The notes beneath the pieces are model-generated. The model was given only the letters and a program-made list of their open reading frames with translations. It was not told the origin of the DNA and searched no databases. Of a stretch of DNA of 64,000 nt, positions 1-11,607 are shown in pieces. This DNA comes from Halichondria panicea (Eukaryota; Porifera; Demospongiae; Suberitida; Halichondriidae). How positions within the stretch are numbered: the first letter of the stretch is position 1; every line of letters begins with the position of its first letter. A program made the translations under genes and the position numbers. The stretch is from assembly GCF_963675165.1 (NCBI RefSeq), contig NC_087382.1:2709463-2773462 (forward strand), in the 5' to 3' direction.

Positions 1-667
1 TCTAAGAGTAGCATCATTATCCCGAGAGTGTTCCAACTGACACACCTTCTCACAGTCCCTCACTGCTTCCTCGTGTGCCTCCGCTGTCTGGTATCTATAT
101 GAGGGGGCGGGACAGTGAGTGGGCGGAAGAGTGAGGGGGGTGGACCCTTACAATGTTGCTCTCCTCTGATAAGCTCGCAAGTAGTTGCCGTCCAATGAAA
201 TGGCTTCAGTGCAGTCAGCAATGGCCTCCTTCACTCTACTAAGCTGCACAACACATGACTAGTGTACACAGAGTGTGAGGATAGACTACCTTTGATCCAG
301 CCAGAGCTCTGTTACAGTAGAGCTTAGCATTTGTGGCGGTGTTGAGAGGGTCAATAGCAAGTGCCTCAGAGTATAACTCATGTGCCCTAGCATAGTCACC
401 AGTCTTGAAGGCAAGGTTACCTTCCTCCTTCCTCTGGAGGAGATACTTGTTCTTCTGTTAGGGAGGAAACAGTAATAATTATGTATACAGGAAATATCTG
501 ACTAATGACTCACCTTCATAGCTTGTCGAGACTTTGAGTGATCAGGGTCCATTTTGAGTGCTTGTGTGAAGAACCTCTTGGCCTTGTCCTGCATGTCTTG
601 ATAGTAGAAGCACATTGCTTTGATGTAGACAGCATCCACATTGTTGGAATCAGCTCTCAGCAGATCA

Positions 668-707
<40 letters not shown>

Positions 708-1436
708 ATGATTGTGTGGGACAGTGTGGAGGTACTTACTTAGCCAAGCCTTGTGCCTCATCATAGAGCTTAGAGTAGACGAGCGCTTCCGCTTTGAGAG
801 TCTTGAACTTGGCACAGGGAGCGTCCCTCAGACAGCAGTCCAGGTAGTACACAGCCTGTTCATGTGGGGGGGGGTATGGGGGTGTGTGTGTGGGGGGGGG
901 GGGGGAGGCTTACTGTTCGATACTCTTTCTTGTTGGCTTCTTGTTCAGCACGCTCTAAACCTGAGAGTACATTACGTGACACCTCCATCTCAGCCAGCGC
1001 TTGTTTGTTCCCTCGCTCAAAACCCAACACCTTCTGATAATAATCAATGGAGAGAGATGGATTGCCCAGCATGAGGTGGCACTTGGCCGCTCTCAGATAT
1101 CCTTTAGTGTACACCTCGTCTAGTTGAATAGCACGTGTACAATCATCGAGAGCCAGAGACCAGAGGTGTAGCATCATCAGAGCAGCAGATCTGTTACCAT
1201 AATACATGGCACAGCCAGGAGAAGCATGTATGGCATCAGAATAGCATTGTCTAGCTCTCTCATAATCATGGTCCTTGTAGGCAGTGTTCCCAGCAGCTTT
1301 GTGTTGCTCTGCTAACCTAGGGAAGAGGGGCGAGTGTGACGACTAGTATTAAGCGCTACCACGCTACTCACTCTGGGTCCAAGTGTGGGGAGCTGGTGTC
1401 GCATTCCATCGGCTCTACGGGACAACTGGACGCCAT
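1..1436 (-). CDS. DNAJC7: DnaJ homolog subfamily C member 7 (TPR co-chaperone), N-terminal part
   Basis: TPR co-chaperone of the DNAJC7/TPR2 type, which passes clients between Hsp70 and Hsp90 in the cytosol. The chosen start (ATG at 1434-1436) opens a short acidic leader, [13 protein letters not shown]. Exon 1 (1372-1436) splices in frame to exon 2 (914-1316), which encodes the first TPRs ([30 protein letters not shown]). Further exons lie near 740-855, 515-668, about 288-457, 168-237 and 1-102. They carry more TPR helices, including [37 protein letters not shown] and [12 protein letters not shown]. The order and spacing match vertebrate DNAJC7, where a J domain follows the TPRs. That J domain would lie to the left of the window, so the gene is cut by the edge and not broken. 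One intron carries a CA run (670-704) and another a G-rich run (865-905). It is divergent from ANKIB1. Confidence 0.9.
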
Positions 1437-1714
1437 TAGCGGCAGTAAGGAGAGTGATCAGTCAGTGATGTTCTTTGTCAAGAGAGTAGTCAAGTTGGTA
1501 GTGAGAGGCACCGTAGAAGCTTCTAGAAGGGTGAAAGGTGGGGAAATCCCCTATTTGTTTGCTGAGTTGGCTAATTATTTGTTAGGGAAATTCCCCTACA
1601 TTCTACTGTTTTGCTGAGCCAGCAATTTTGTAAGGGAATTCCCATGAATTGCCCTGTCAGTGTTATCAAAGTCATACTGAAAGTTTATCAAAGAGTTAGT
1701 GATAGCATTGCTCC
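1437..1714. promoter_or_regulatory. Divergent intergenic region, DNAJC7/ANKIB1
   Basis: A gap of 278 bp separates the two start codons, which point away from each other, so both 5' UTRs and a shared promoter must lie here unless there are leader introns. I see no TATA box at a convincing place. Two similar segments with a GGGAAATTCCCC-like core (about 1540-1555 and 1585-1600) face each other and may form an imperfect inverted pair. Confidence 0.4.
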
Positions 1715-2384
1715 ATGTTTAGTTCCTTGTTTAGTGGAGTGGCTAGCGTAATACAACAGGCCATGGGCAACCATTACAGCGTGTTTGTACGGGCCCTCAA
1801 GAGAGGAGACGCGGCCGCAGCAGTGGATATGTACAACCGTAAGAAAAGTGTACGTGAGTCTATTAAACCCAACGAGTTAAGTGGGGACACTCAAGCCAAC
1901 ACTATACTCCATCATCTGGCTAAACTTAATATGATCTCTGTCTACAATGAGTTACTGTTAACTGGAAATGCTATACCGGACATGAAGAATAATCAGAGAG
2001 AGAATTGTCTCCACCTCATCTGTCAGGGGCCTGGGAAACAAGCAGTGAAGGCGAACATGCTCGGGGCTACTATAGACGTGTTTGGGTTGCATGGAATGGA
2101 CCTACACCATGTACTCAGTGAGAAAGATCAGGTACCCCCCCACACACCACACACACACACGCGCAATGGTTGGTATTACGGTGTTTCCTTCTCAGGATGG
2201 CAATGCAGTGCTCCACCTAGCAGCACAGGCTGGACTGGATGATTGTGTTGAGCTGCTCATTATTAGAGGGGCTGACTTATCAGCCACTAATGAAGCCAAG
2301 GAGACTCCAGCTGACCTGGCTACCAAGGCTGGACACACTCAACTAGCTACCACCATGGAGACAAAGATGGTGTTTGAGGTAATA

Positions 2385-2447
<63 letters not shown>

Positions 2448-2452
2448 ACACG

Positions 2453-2517
<65 letters not shown>

Positions 2518-4064
2518 CACACACACACACACACACACACACCTCACACACACAGGGAGATGATTTAACTGTCCCTGAGCCAGAGCTACCCTCAGAGCTA
2601 TCTGCTAACACTAAGGGGCTTAAGGACAATGAATTGCGGTCTATGAAAGATGCTCTCCTCATAGAGACAGCTAACATGCTTGGAGTGAGTCTGCTCACGG
2701 CACAAGTCCTCCTCAGAGATCACGGTAACCATGGCTTCATGCTACTACCATATACTGTATAGCGCGAAATTTTTCAAGGGGCTTTTTTTGCTTATTTCAT
2801 GGGTTAGCAATCCTACACGAAAATCGTTCTTTAATTTGCTATAACGTGCAAAGATTAAAACGTGGCTTCCGGTAAGCAGTCATTCCACAAACATTGTGCA
2901 ACGAAATGCTTCTAAAGGTCATTCAAGGAAATATAAGTACCTCGAAAATTTCCTATACGGTATAGTATTATATACAGTGTAATGTCCCTAGATTGGTCCA
3001 AGGAGGGTTTGCTGGAAGCATGGTTTGCTGATGCAGCCGGTGTGTGTGAGCGCTCAGGTGTGGACCTGCCGCAAGTGTTGGGAGCACACCAACTAGATGT
3101 GGAGTGTGTGGGCGGTGCTAGCAGTGAGGGTGTGCTCGAGTGTGAGGTGTGCTGCTTGGCCACGCCCCCTGATGTAACCACCCCCTGTCAACATCACTTC
3201 TGCAAGGACTGTTGGAAACAGTGAGTGGGCGGATTACACACGAGTCAGTAATCATGTACTGTGTGTGTGTGGGCGTGTGTAGGTATCTGGAGGATAAGAT
3301 AGCGTCAGGTGAAAGTCACAGTATCTCATGCCCACAGTATGCCTGCTACCAACCCGTCCCCCTGGTAAGCACTGTCATGATAGGTCATGTGATCCACTCG
3401 TGTACTGTATGCAGGGTGTTATTGAACTCGTGGTGAGTCCGGAAATGGCTAGAAAGTTTCTCTCATTTGACATCAAAGCTTTTGTGGACTCTAACCCCAA
3501 CATTCACTGGTGTCCACGTGCTGGGTGTGGTCAAGCTGTCTCTTTGACAACGGACCCTACAATTCCTTCATCACCAGACACAGAGGTCACTGTGCAGTGC
3601 GGCAATAATCACTACTTCTGCTGGTAAGTCCCTCCACACCCTCACACCTCACACACCGCCCACACCACACAGGGCTTGTATGCGTGATCCCCACGCCCCC
3701 GTGTCATGTGATATATGGAGCCAATGGTTGCGTCATGTTGAGGACATGAGACCTCGTGTAGGAGATACTACAGCAGCGGAAGCAGATGAGGCAGCTTCCA
3801 GCAGGTGGTTGGCAGATAGGAGCAAGCCTTGCCCCAAGTGCAGGTATATTGTTCTGTACTGTGTGTGTGTGTGTGATGTAAGGACTGACTGTGTAGATCT
3901 CCTATAGAGAAGACTGAGGGATGCAATCACATGTGCTGTAAGAATTGTAAGCACGACTTTTGTTGGGTCTGTTTGGATAATTGGAAGTGCCATAACTCCT
4001 CCACTGGCGGATACTTTGAGTGAGTATACATACCAACATTAGTTAGTAATTAAGACATACTTAT

Positions 4065-4139
<75 letters not shown>

Positions 4140-4333
4140 ATGCTACTAGTCCTGATTGTGATGTGTAGGTGTAACCGCTATGATGCTCAGAAGAAAGCCT
4201 CATCACTGTTGGGCCAGAGACGAGATAGTTACTATGGCGACGCTAAAGAACTGGAAGCAGTCTCCAGATTCCTGCATTACTATGAGCGCTACAAGGAGCA
4301 CCTCAACAGCCTGGCAGTGAGTACCCCACCCAC

Positions 4334-4377
<44 letters not shown>

Positions 4378-5521
4378 GCTTGAGGAGCCATTTCTAGACA
4401 AGGCTAGGGATAAGATGGAGTTACTGGCTGCCTCCGTGCGAGGTCTTGAGGTGTCTGATGACATGACCTTTATAGAGGAAGCTGTTAGAGAGCTACTCCA
4501 CTGTCGACGTGTCCTCCAAGCTTCCTATCCGTACTCTTATTATCTCAAGACACCATATCAGAGAAGAAGCTTTGAAGGTCTGCAAGGATCGTTAGAGGCA
4601 GTCACAGAGATGCTAGCTGAAGTAGTGGCTCGTCCTCACCTCAGGAAGCCACGCTCTGAGATCATCCGCCTCACACATGAAGCACGCACGAAGAGAGGAT
4701 TTATATTAGACCACAAGCCCCACAAGCCAGCAAGAGTCCGACCATTGGTAACCATGGATACCTCTGATAGTGATGATGCAGCAGAGGATACTGATATCAC
4801 AACATTCCTACGAATGTTAGAGAGACAACCTAACACTACCATTAATAGTAACAAGGGGCGTGACAGGTCACATGACACATCACATGCCGGGCAGAAGGAG
4901 GAGAATGAACTGTTGCAAGCGTTGGAACTATCAAGACAAGAGTTTGAGGCAGACAAGCAGTTACAAGAAGGTATTTACTATGAATGGTGTGTGTGCGTGA
5001 CTAACGTGTGTACTGTGTTCAGATATTGAGAAGGCAAAGGCTGAGAGTGTCGTTGTGGAGCCTCTGACCCCGGCACCTTTGACCCTTGAACCCTGTACTA
5101 CTGACTGGCCTATAACCCTTGAACCCTACACCCCACCCACTACTGACTGGCTCAGACTAGATAATGATGATTGTGCGTGCCCTATAAGAATCATTGTGTC
5201 ATTCCTTATAACCTCTATCCCTGTACAGATGAAACTCTCAGCTGGCCAGTACTGAGACTACATACGCCCCCACACTCACCCCCTCACACTTCACACACCG
5301 CCCACGCAGAGTGGGGACCTGTGGTCAGTGAGGAAGGTGACCTGGACATTGCCATGGCGATGTCTCTACAGCAACAGGAGGAGGGAGGTGATGGAATGAT
5401 GGATATCTCAGGACCTCAGTTAGTGGACTCTAATAAACTATCAGATGGTGAATGGTATGGAGGGCTGCCCTCCGAGCTACAGCATCTCATGGACACACAT
5501 AGACCCGGGGAACATGTCTAG
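1715..5521 (+). CDS. ANKIB1: Ankyrin repeat and IBR domain-containing RBR E3 ubiquitin ligase
   Basis: RBR-type E3 of the Ariadne family. It takes ubiquitin from an E2 onto its own RING2 cysteine before transfer to a substrate. Order seen: N-terminal segment ([15 protein letters not shown]), ankyrin repeats ([34 protein letters not shown]), RING1 ([20 protein letters not shown]), IBR ([11 protein letters not shown] ... CGNNHYFCW), RING2 (CPKC ... [19 protein letters not shown]) and an Ariadne-like helical region ([26 protein letters not shown]). The tail has two ubiquitin-interacting-like motifs ([28 protein letters not shown]). The RING2 catalytic Cys is the TGC at 3922-3924 in the GCNHM motif. 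About ten exons are joined by short GT-AG introns, one holding a long CA run and one a small fold-back element. Domain order matches human ANKIB1. The stop is TAG at 5519-5521. It converges on NOP58. Confidence 0.9.
2390..2553. repeat. CA microsatellite in ANKIB1 intron
   Basis: A long CA/TG run with a few interruptions (CACGCACG, ATCACAC) fills most of the intron after the ankyrin exon. Similar runs lie at 4068-4130 and 4337-4375 in the same gene. Open frames across it encode only alternating two-residue repeats and are not genes. Confidence 0.95.
2753..2968. mobile_element. Small fold-back MITE in ANKIB1 intron (TATAGCG-type ends)
   Basis: The left end reads ACTGTATAGCGCGAAATTTT and the right end reads AAAATTTCCTATACGGTATA, an imperfect terminal inverted repeat around about 215 bp of AT-rich non-coding DNA. 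The ends resemble those of the elements at 59418-59585, 62928-63090 and 39590-39745, so they form one family of short non-autonomous DNA elements. There is no coding capacity. Confidence 0.6.
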
Positions 5522-5796
5522 GGAACTATATACATAATTGTGTGTGTGTGTTTGAATCATGCTTTCAATGAGAGAATACATTGTTGACCAAATGATAATG
5601 ATAATGACTGTTATAATTATATAGTTTCGATTAGGATACATGAAGATGCATACGGTGCTCTGGGAGTCATGTGACTATGTGCACATGTATAAACTATTTC
5701 ATTAACCAATATTAGATCGAACAAGACAATCATTTCATATCTCATACAAATAGAATTAGCATCAGCAAAATAATTAAAGTCAATGATTGTTTGCTC

Positions 5797-8039
5797 CTAA
5801 TCCTCAGTCTTGATACGCTTGGACTTCTTCTTTTTCTTTGGTGTCTCCTCCTCAACTTCAGCCTTCACCTTTACTGCCTTCAATCCTTCAGTGGACTTAC
5901 GTTTCTTCACTTTCTTAACCGGCTCTTCATCTAGAGCAAATAATTAGCGCTTACAGTGGCACACAACAACAATCATAACTATGGTTTTGATGGTCTAAAT
6001 TCAACGATTTTCTGAAAGCTTAGAAGGAGCCCATTCAGATGGTATGCTCAAATCCCAAATTTGGAACGGGCAATAATTTCCTATTTTCGGGAAAAGACCA
6101 TGGGCTATATTTTGTCAAAAACAGGCACAAAATAATCGACTTTTGATTTTAACACATCATCTGAAAGGCCTGGTCTCTAAGCTTTCAAAAAATCATATAA
6201 ACGTTATTGGACCAACGGAACTAAAGTTTTATGGCCGTTTTCAAATACTTCATTTTGAGAGTACTATAAGTTGGCTCTGTAACCGGAGTTCTGATGGTCT
6301 AAATTATGAATAAGCCTAGAAGAAGCTACTAGCTATTTATTGTTCACCTTTCTCTTCCTCTGATGCTTCTTCCCTCTTGCGCTTGCGTCCTTGAGAGAGA
6401 GTGAAGTCAGGCCCTGTGTTGTATTGAGTGGGTGTGGTCCCGGCCTCGTGCTTAACTGGCTTCCCCACAGACTTGCCAGCTCCACTGATACGACGCAACT
6501 ATATACACACGGGGGCGGGGGATATTATCCAACAGTCAATACTACATTATGAGCGTACCTTAGTTTGTTCGCATTCTCTCAATCTCTGTTCAACTAGCGC
6601 CCTACTCTGCAGTCCAATGGTGGGCTCCTCCTCCTCTCCCAGAGCATCCACACGCACACACAGCGAGGCTTTGGCTGCAAGCATGCGCGAGATCTTGCCT
6701 TTGTTCTTGGGTGCACTTTGACCCACCAGAGACGCATGATAAATAAGCCCATATTTGGGAGTGTCGTGCTTTGTCTTGAGGGCTCTGTGTGTGTCAGTGA
6801 GTATAGTGGATATTACAATGTATGTACCTGAAGAGTGCCTTCTCTGCCCCCAGTATCTGCACTGTTGATGAAGGGTGTTTGGCAAGGTTGAGTAGTGACC
6901 CAGCATGTGCTATTAGCCTTGCTCCCACCAACTCTCCCACCATTAGCGTGAGGTTAGGGGCTATAGCCAACATCCTGTTACGCAGGTAGTCATACAACTG
7001 AGCACGATATTCAGAGATCTCTATAACCTGTTAGAAATGGGGCAGATACTAACAATTTTTGTACATGTACAGATACCAACCTGATCACAGAGGTGTAATA
7101 TGTTGATCCGATCCTCCTCGCTGATCTCTGTTCCCATGGAAACCTCTGCGGCAGCACGAACCTCTTCCTCCACCTCCTCTGGTAGGACAGTGGTCAAATC
7201 TCGTAACTCCATTTGCCCTCGTATTCCAATAGCCTTGACAGTCTTGGCATAGGTTAGGTTGTCAGGGACAATCTTCCCTAGCTCAGGGAAATGCCATCCA
7301 TACCACTCACGACTGCGCATGCTGTAGTTGTTGAGCTCCTTGTCCAAGTCGTCCAGGAGGGCTACAGAGAAGGATAGTAATACTAGAGTATACAGAGAAG
7401 GATAGTAATACTAGAGGAGGGTTACCGATGGCTTGAATGATCATAGTGTCCACTTTATCAGGACTGAACTTGAGCTTATAGCGTGAGAGGCTGTGGGATA
7501 GACCTAGGGCCATGTTGTCCAGCTCTGACTGGGGCAACCCTGCAGATACACCAACCATCAGCATACTGTACACACAGACAGACAAGAGTGCAGTACCTGT
7601 TATGAGGTTGGCCATCTGATTGCGTATTCCTCTGAACAATTCATGTACTGCTGAACTATGCACACAACTGATGTTGAGCTTATCCTTGATGACTCCGCCC
7701 AGTTTAGCATCGGCCACTGCCAGAGTATCTTGCACATCTGAAGAGAACACTTTCTTGAGCATTTTCTTGAGTCCCTTGCCCATCTTGCCCTCCACTGCAG
7801 CCGTGGCAGCAGACAGAGCTGCCGTCATATCCTCAAACTTTGAGAAATGCTTCAACTTGACTCTACACAGGAGAGGGGAGTACAACCAGCGAATCGCTTA
7901 TTAATATCAGTGCTTACACTTTACTGGCTGCTTCTGGAGTCTCGAAGTCTTTATAGAGATCATCGCTTTTCTGCAGCTTTCCCTCATCCAACATCTTGAA
8001 AACGGCATAGCCAGCGGGGGTCTCAAAGAGTACCAGCAT
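5797..8039 (-). CDS. NOP58: Nucleolar protein 58, box C/D snoRNP core component
   Basis: Core protein of box C/D snoRNPs, which guide 2'-O-methylation of rRNA in the nucleolus. The start ATG is at 8037-8039 ([17 protein letters not shown]), matching the conserved NOP58 N-terminus. Exons encode the NOP5 N-terminal domain, the coiled coil ([31 protein letters not shown]) and the Nop domain. The Nop domain includes [40 protein letters not shown] and [13 protein letters not shown]. The C-terminal exons are lysine-rich ([13 protein letters not shown], stop 5797-5799), as usual for the nucleolar tail. At least nine exons are seen. The 5.9-6.3 kb intron carries a fold-back element. I looked for box C/D snoRNA signatures in the introns, where vertebrate genes of this family often host them, and found no convincing pair of C and D boxes. 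Confidence 0.93.
5973..6313. mobile_element. Fold-back element of the CCATGG family, NOP58 intron
   Basis: The left arm has TTTTCTGAAAGCTTAGAAGG and the right arm has its near complement around CTAAGCTTTCAAAAAATC, so the unit folds back on itself. The centre has the usual CCATGGGCTATA. Right of it the segment CTTCATTTTGAGAGTACTAT (6250-6269) runs into a partial second copy (TTGGCTCTGTAACC). That segment is the uninterrupted version of the spacer that holds an inserted MITE at 59418-59585. Confidence 0.7.
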
Positions 8040-8262
8040 CTTGTGTTTGCAGAAATAGTAAGCTGAAGAACAAAAGTAAAGCCACGTGGTCGGTGCAACA
8101 AGTAACTGCATCGACCCTTTACCAGATACCCAGCCCCTCCCCCAACAACCTCCACAGCAACTATCAAGGTGCTAGATCCAGCTAGCTGCCTAGCGAGCTA
8201 GACGGCCTATAAGGCCCGTGCAGCAGCGAAGCTACTGCTATCCCTACCTGTGACGTGCAGTC
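8040..8262. promoter_or_regulatory. Divergent promoter region, NOP58/transglutaminase
   Basis: Only 223 bp separate the ATG codons of NOP58 (-) and the transglutaminase (+). The segment must contain both promoters and 5' UTRs. It includes a CACGTG-type E-box inside GCCACGTGGTC (about 8081-8091). No TATA box is clear on either strand. Confidence 0.45.
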
Positions 8263-11200
8263 ATGAGCGCCGAGCTACTCGAGAGGAGGAGAAGGTACAG
8301 TCTATACTCTACATTGGTCATTGCAGCTCCAGCTATGCTTGTAGTATAATATCTAGCTAGCTACAGTAGTGGCTATATTGACCCCCCCCACTATATTGAC
8401 CCCCCCACTTGTTGTGTGTGCAGTTGCAGTCCCCATACACTGCACACGTCTCCTGGCAAGACCCGGCCAATCCTCCACTCGTCCTTTACTGCCCTTGAGA
8501 TAGAGGAGGTGGTGTTCACGTGTACACAGAGCCCCGCTGATAATCACACGAACCTCTTCACTCCTCAAGCATGTCATCACACGCTCATCACTCGCCGTGG
8601 CAACACAATAGTCCTGCAGGTACTCACCTCCGCTCCAGTATCAGCACCGTATGTCGTATCATTGACCTTTGTACCCTATCATCGTCCGAGGGAAAGATTT
8701 GCCCAGTTCCGTGCAAGGGGCGTGGCTAAGGACAGTCGAGAGCTCTGGTTGAGTATAGGATTACCCAGCAACTTCCCAGTGGGACGGTACCACACGTCAG
8801 TGTCTGTGTGTGTGAAGGGAGATACGTTAACACATTATAGCAAGCAATCCATCGCTGTACTCTTTGACCCCTGGAATCAAGGTATTGTATCATTAGACTA
8901 TTGAATTTTCTGTTCTAATTAAGAGAAAACCCTCCAGAGGACGAGTGTTATGTACCAGAGGGAGTGGATGATTACGTGTTGTCTGATGTTGGGGACATTC
9001 TTAGAGGGACTGCTCTCAACAAAACACCTCTTAAATGGGAGTATGGGCAGGTAGGTTCACACTGGTTAGTATGATGCTAACAATGTCCCTCTCTTAGTTT
9101 GAGGACCATGTGTTGGATGTGGCCTTGTATCTCATCAGCTCTCTATCTGCTCAAGAGTGCCGCAGCTCAGTGGGTGTGGCTAGGGGTGTGGTTTCACGGA
9201 TAGTCACACGAGACCATACAGGGGTCCTACTAAAGGGGGGAGGGGCAACGGGAGCCACCCATCCTTGTCGCTGGAATGGATCAACTGTCATACTGCAGAA
9301 GTACCACAGAACAAAAACTCCAGTCCGGTACATGTACATATACTAGTAGAGACCTGATGACCCCCCCCCCCCCCCCCATCAGGTATGGACAGTGTTGGGT
9401 GTTTGCTGGAGTGGCTGTTAGTCTATTCAGAGCTCTGGGTATAGCAACCCGACCTGTGACCTGCTTCAATGCTGCCCACTATACCGCACACCCTGGAGTG
9501 GTGGAGAGACCCTTCACTAGGCAGGGGGAGTTAGCACAAGACCTCAACACTGATCAGATATGGTGAGCCTCTTATCCTCTCCTATAGTGTCCATACACTC
9601 ACTCAGGTTGTACCATGTGTGGGTGGAGGGATGGATGACCAGACGTGATCTTAGCCCTGACTACAATGGTTGGCAAGTGCTGGATCCAACACCACAAGAC
9701 AAGCAGAGTGGGCACTATAGGATAGGTCCTGTCCCGGTGCAAGCTGTCAAGCACAAGAAGGTAGCACTTGATTGTGTGTGCTGTATGAATATAGTAATCC
9801 TCTGTTGCTAGAGTTTCCCGAAGAGAGGGTTTGGTTGTGAGTATGTTATATCGGAGGTTGCCGCGGTAACCAAGTACCTGCGTATTGGACCAAGACTCAC
9901 TAAGACGCTAGCTCATGTATCCAAGGACGAGGTTGCCACAGAGATTGTCACCATGGGAACAGACAAGACTGGTGCTGCAATGCTATTGGACATCAGCAAT
10001 AACTACCGAGAGCCTCCCACGCGTCCACACCCCCACCCATCACACTTTCCCCCTCAGAGCCGTGACTGCTCATTTAGTGTGTCTTGTGAGTCTGTGAGGC
10101 TAGGAGAGAGCGTAACCTTGGTAACCAGTATTGCTAACAACGGAGCTCTCCAGCGTACAGTGGATGGACGTGTGGTCTGTCATGTGGTGGACTATACTGG
10201 TCATGTGATGAGGAGGTTTGCTAGCATGACCTTCACTGGAGTAGTGGCTCCAGGACAGAGTGAGTACATTACTGTGTGTGTGCTTATAATTATTACTAGT
10301 GTGTGTGCTTGTATAACTAGTGTGTGTGCTTATAATTATTACTAGTGTGTGTGCTTGTATAACTAGTGTGTGTGTGCTTATATTACTAGTGTGTGTGCTT
10401 ATAATTATTACTAGTGTCTGCTTGTATAGGTGCTTGTGTTAGCCTCCCACTGGCCAGCAAGCAGTATCAAGGACTGCTGGCTGAACAAGCAATGATGCTC
10501 TTCTTTGTGGCTGTTAAAGTACGAGAGAATCAGCAACTCTACCTCAAGGTAATAATCGTATGACCATGCATACACTGACCACCACTGTGTATACCTGTCC
10601 ATGCATACACTGACCACCACTGTGTATACCTGTCCATGCATACACTGACCACCACTGTGTATACCTGTCCATGCATACACTGACCACCACTGTGTATACC
10701 TGTCCATGCATACACTGACCACCACTGTGTATACCTGTCCATGCATACACTGACCACCACTGTGTATACCTGTCCATGCATACACTGACCACCACTGTGT
10801 ATACCTGTCCCTGCATACACTGACCACCACTGTGTATACCTGTCCATGCATACACTAGCTGACCACCACTGTGTATACCTGTCCCTGCATACACTGACCA
10901 CCACTGTGTATACCTGTCCATGCAGACCCAGCCCTACCAGCTCACACTACCCAGTATAGCAGTGGAGGCCCCAGACTGTGTACTAGTAGGAGGCAGTCTG
11001 AGAGTCAGGCTAGTGTTCAGGAACATCCTACCATCGTCACTAACTAGAGTGCTGTTCCTGGTCCAGGCAGGAAGACTGCTACCACAGAGAGAGCTCTCTT
11101 CAAAGTCAGCTATTATTGTGTACATGTTTGGCTGTGTACATGTATAAACCGTAATTCATATAAAGTCATGTACTAACCCCCCCTCCCCCCTCCCTGGTAC

Positions 11201-11362
11201 AGGCGACTTGTTCTCCCTGGAGAGCTGGTGAGTGTCGAGCTGTCTCTACCCGTGGTGGCCTGTCCTCCAGGACACTACACGCTCACAGCCAGCATGCATT
11301 CTGACAAGCTCACAGATATACATGGGCACACAACTTTGTTAGTAACAGAACCAGCAGACTAG
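8263..11362 (+). CDS. Transglutaminase (Ca2+-dependent protein cross-linker family)
   Basis: Protein-glutamine gamma-glutamyltransferase family, which makes isopeptide cross-links between Gln and Lys side chains. The start ATG is at 8263-8265 ([10 protein letters not shown]). The order is N-terminal beta-sandwich (exon about 8425-8880), papain-like core, and two C-terminal beta-barrels ([40 protein letters not shown]). The full catalytic triad is visible: Cys (TGT 9393-9395) in [11 protein letters not shown], His (CAT 9614-9616) in [14 protein letters not shown], and Asp (GAT 9683-9685) in WQVLDPTPQ, so it is likely active and not a band-4.2-like dead form. There is no signal peptide, as in TGM2. 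About ten exons end at TAG 11360-11362 (LLVTEPAD). Which vertebrate paralogue it matches cannot be decided. It converges on the ABCA gene. Confidence 0.9.
10275..10428 (+). repeat. Minisatellite in transglutaminase intron, acceptor-linked
   Basis: Irregular units of about 44 bp (GTGTGCTTATAATTATTACT followed by AGTGTGTGTGCTTGTATAAC) run up to the real 3' splice site. The last copy reads GCTTGTATAG and is the acceptor used, while upstream copies read GCTTGTATAA. Confidence 0.7.
10564..10923 (+). repeat. 35 bp minisatellite in transglutaminase intron
   Basis: About ten near-identical units of 35 bp (CATGCATACACTGACCACCA plus CTGTGTATACCTGTC) fill the intron. The array ends CCTGTCCATGCAG, where the last partial unit becomes the 3' splice site. 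Units differ by single bases (CCATGCA or CCCTGCA) and one has an added GCTA. Long open frames on the minus strand through it are repeat artefacts. Confidence 0.9.
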
Positions 11363-11607
11363 CTATATATCATTCCCCGTACGTAGCTCTTTTTATGTAC
11401 ATGTTTTGTGATCAACTCAGTTCCTCATAGCTATGGTGTACATTGTAACATTATCAAACAAATTCTGGTGAAAATGAGTTAATTAATTAACTCAAAATGT
11501 AATAAATAACAGTCATAATGAAAGTGCAAAATATAAAAATAAAGAATGGACAACTGAGTTATAGCTAATTTGCATGTATTGTACTATAGTCTCAAGATTG
11601 CACGTGT

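Noticed and set aside
1336-1617. 93 aa plus-strand frame over DNAJC7 exon 1 and the promoter
   Set aside because: It is antisense to a confident exon, with no splice or family support.
5931-7620. Box C/D snoRNAs in NOP58 introns
   Set aside because: Introns are short or filled by a fold-back element; I saw no paired RTGATGA and CTGA boxes with a closing stem.
10411-10921. Overlapping minus-strand open frames of 120-146 aa with an 11-12 residue repeat
   Set aside because: They are the 35 bp minisatellite read in its open frames; three frames are open at once and the real gene on the plus strand splices across it.
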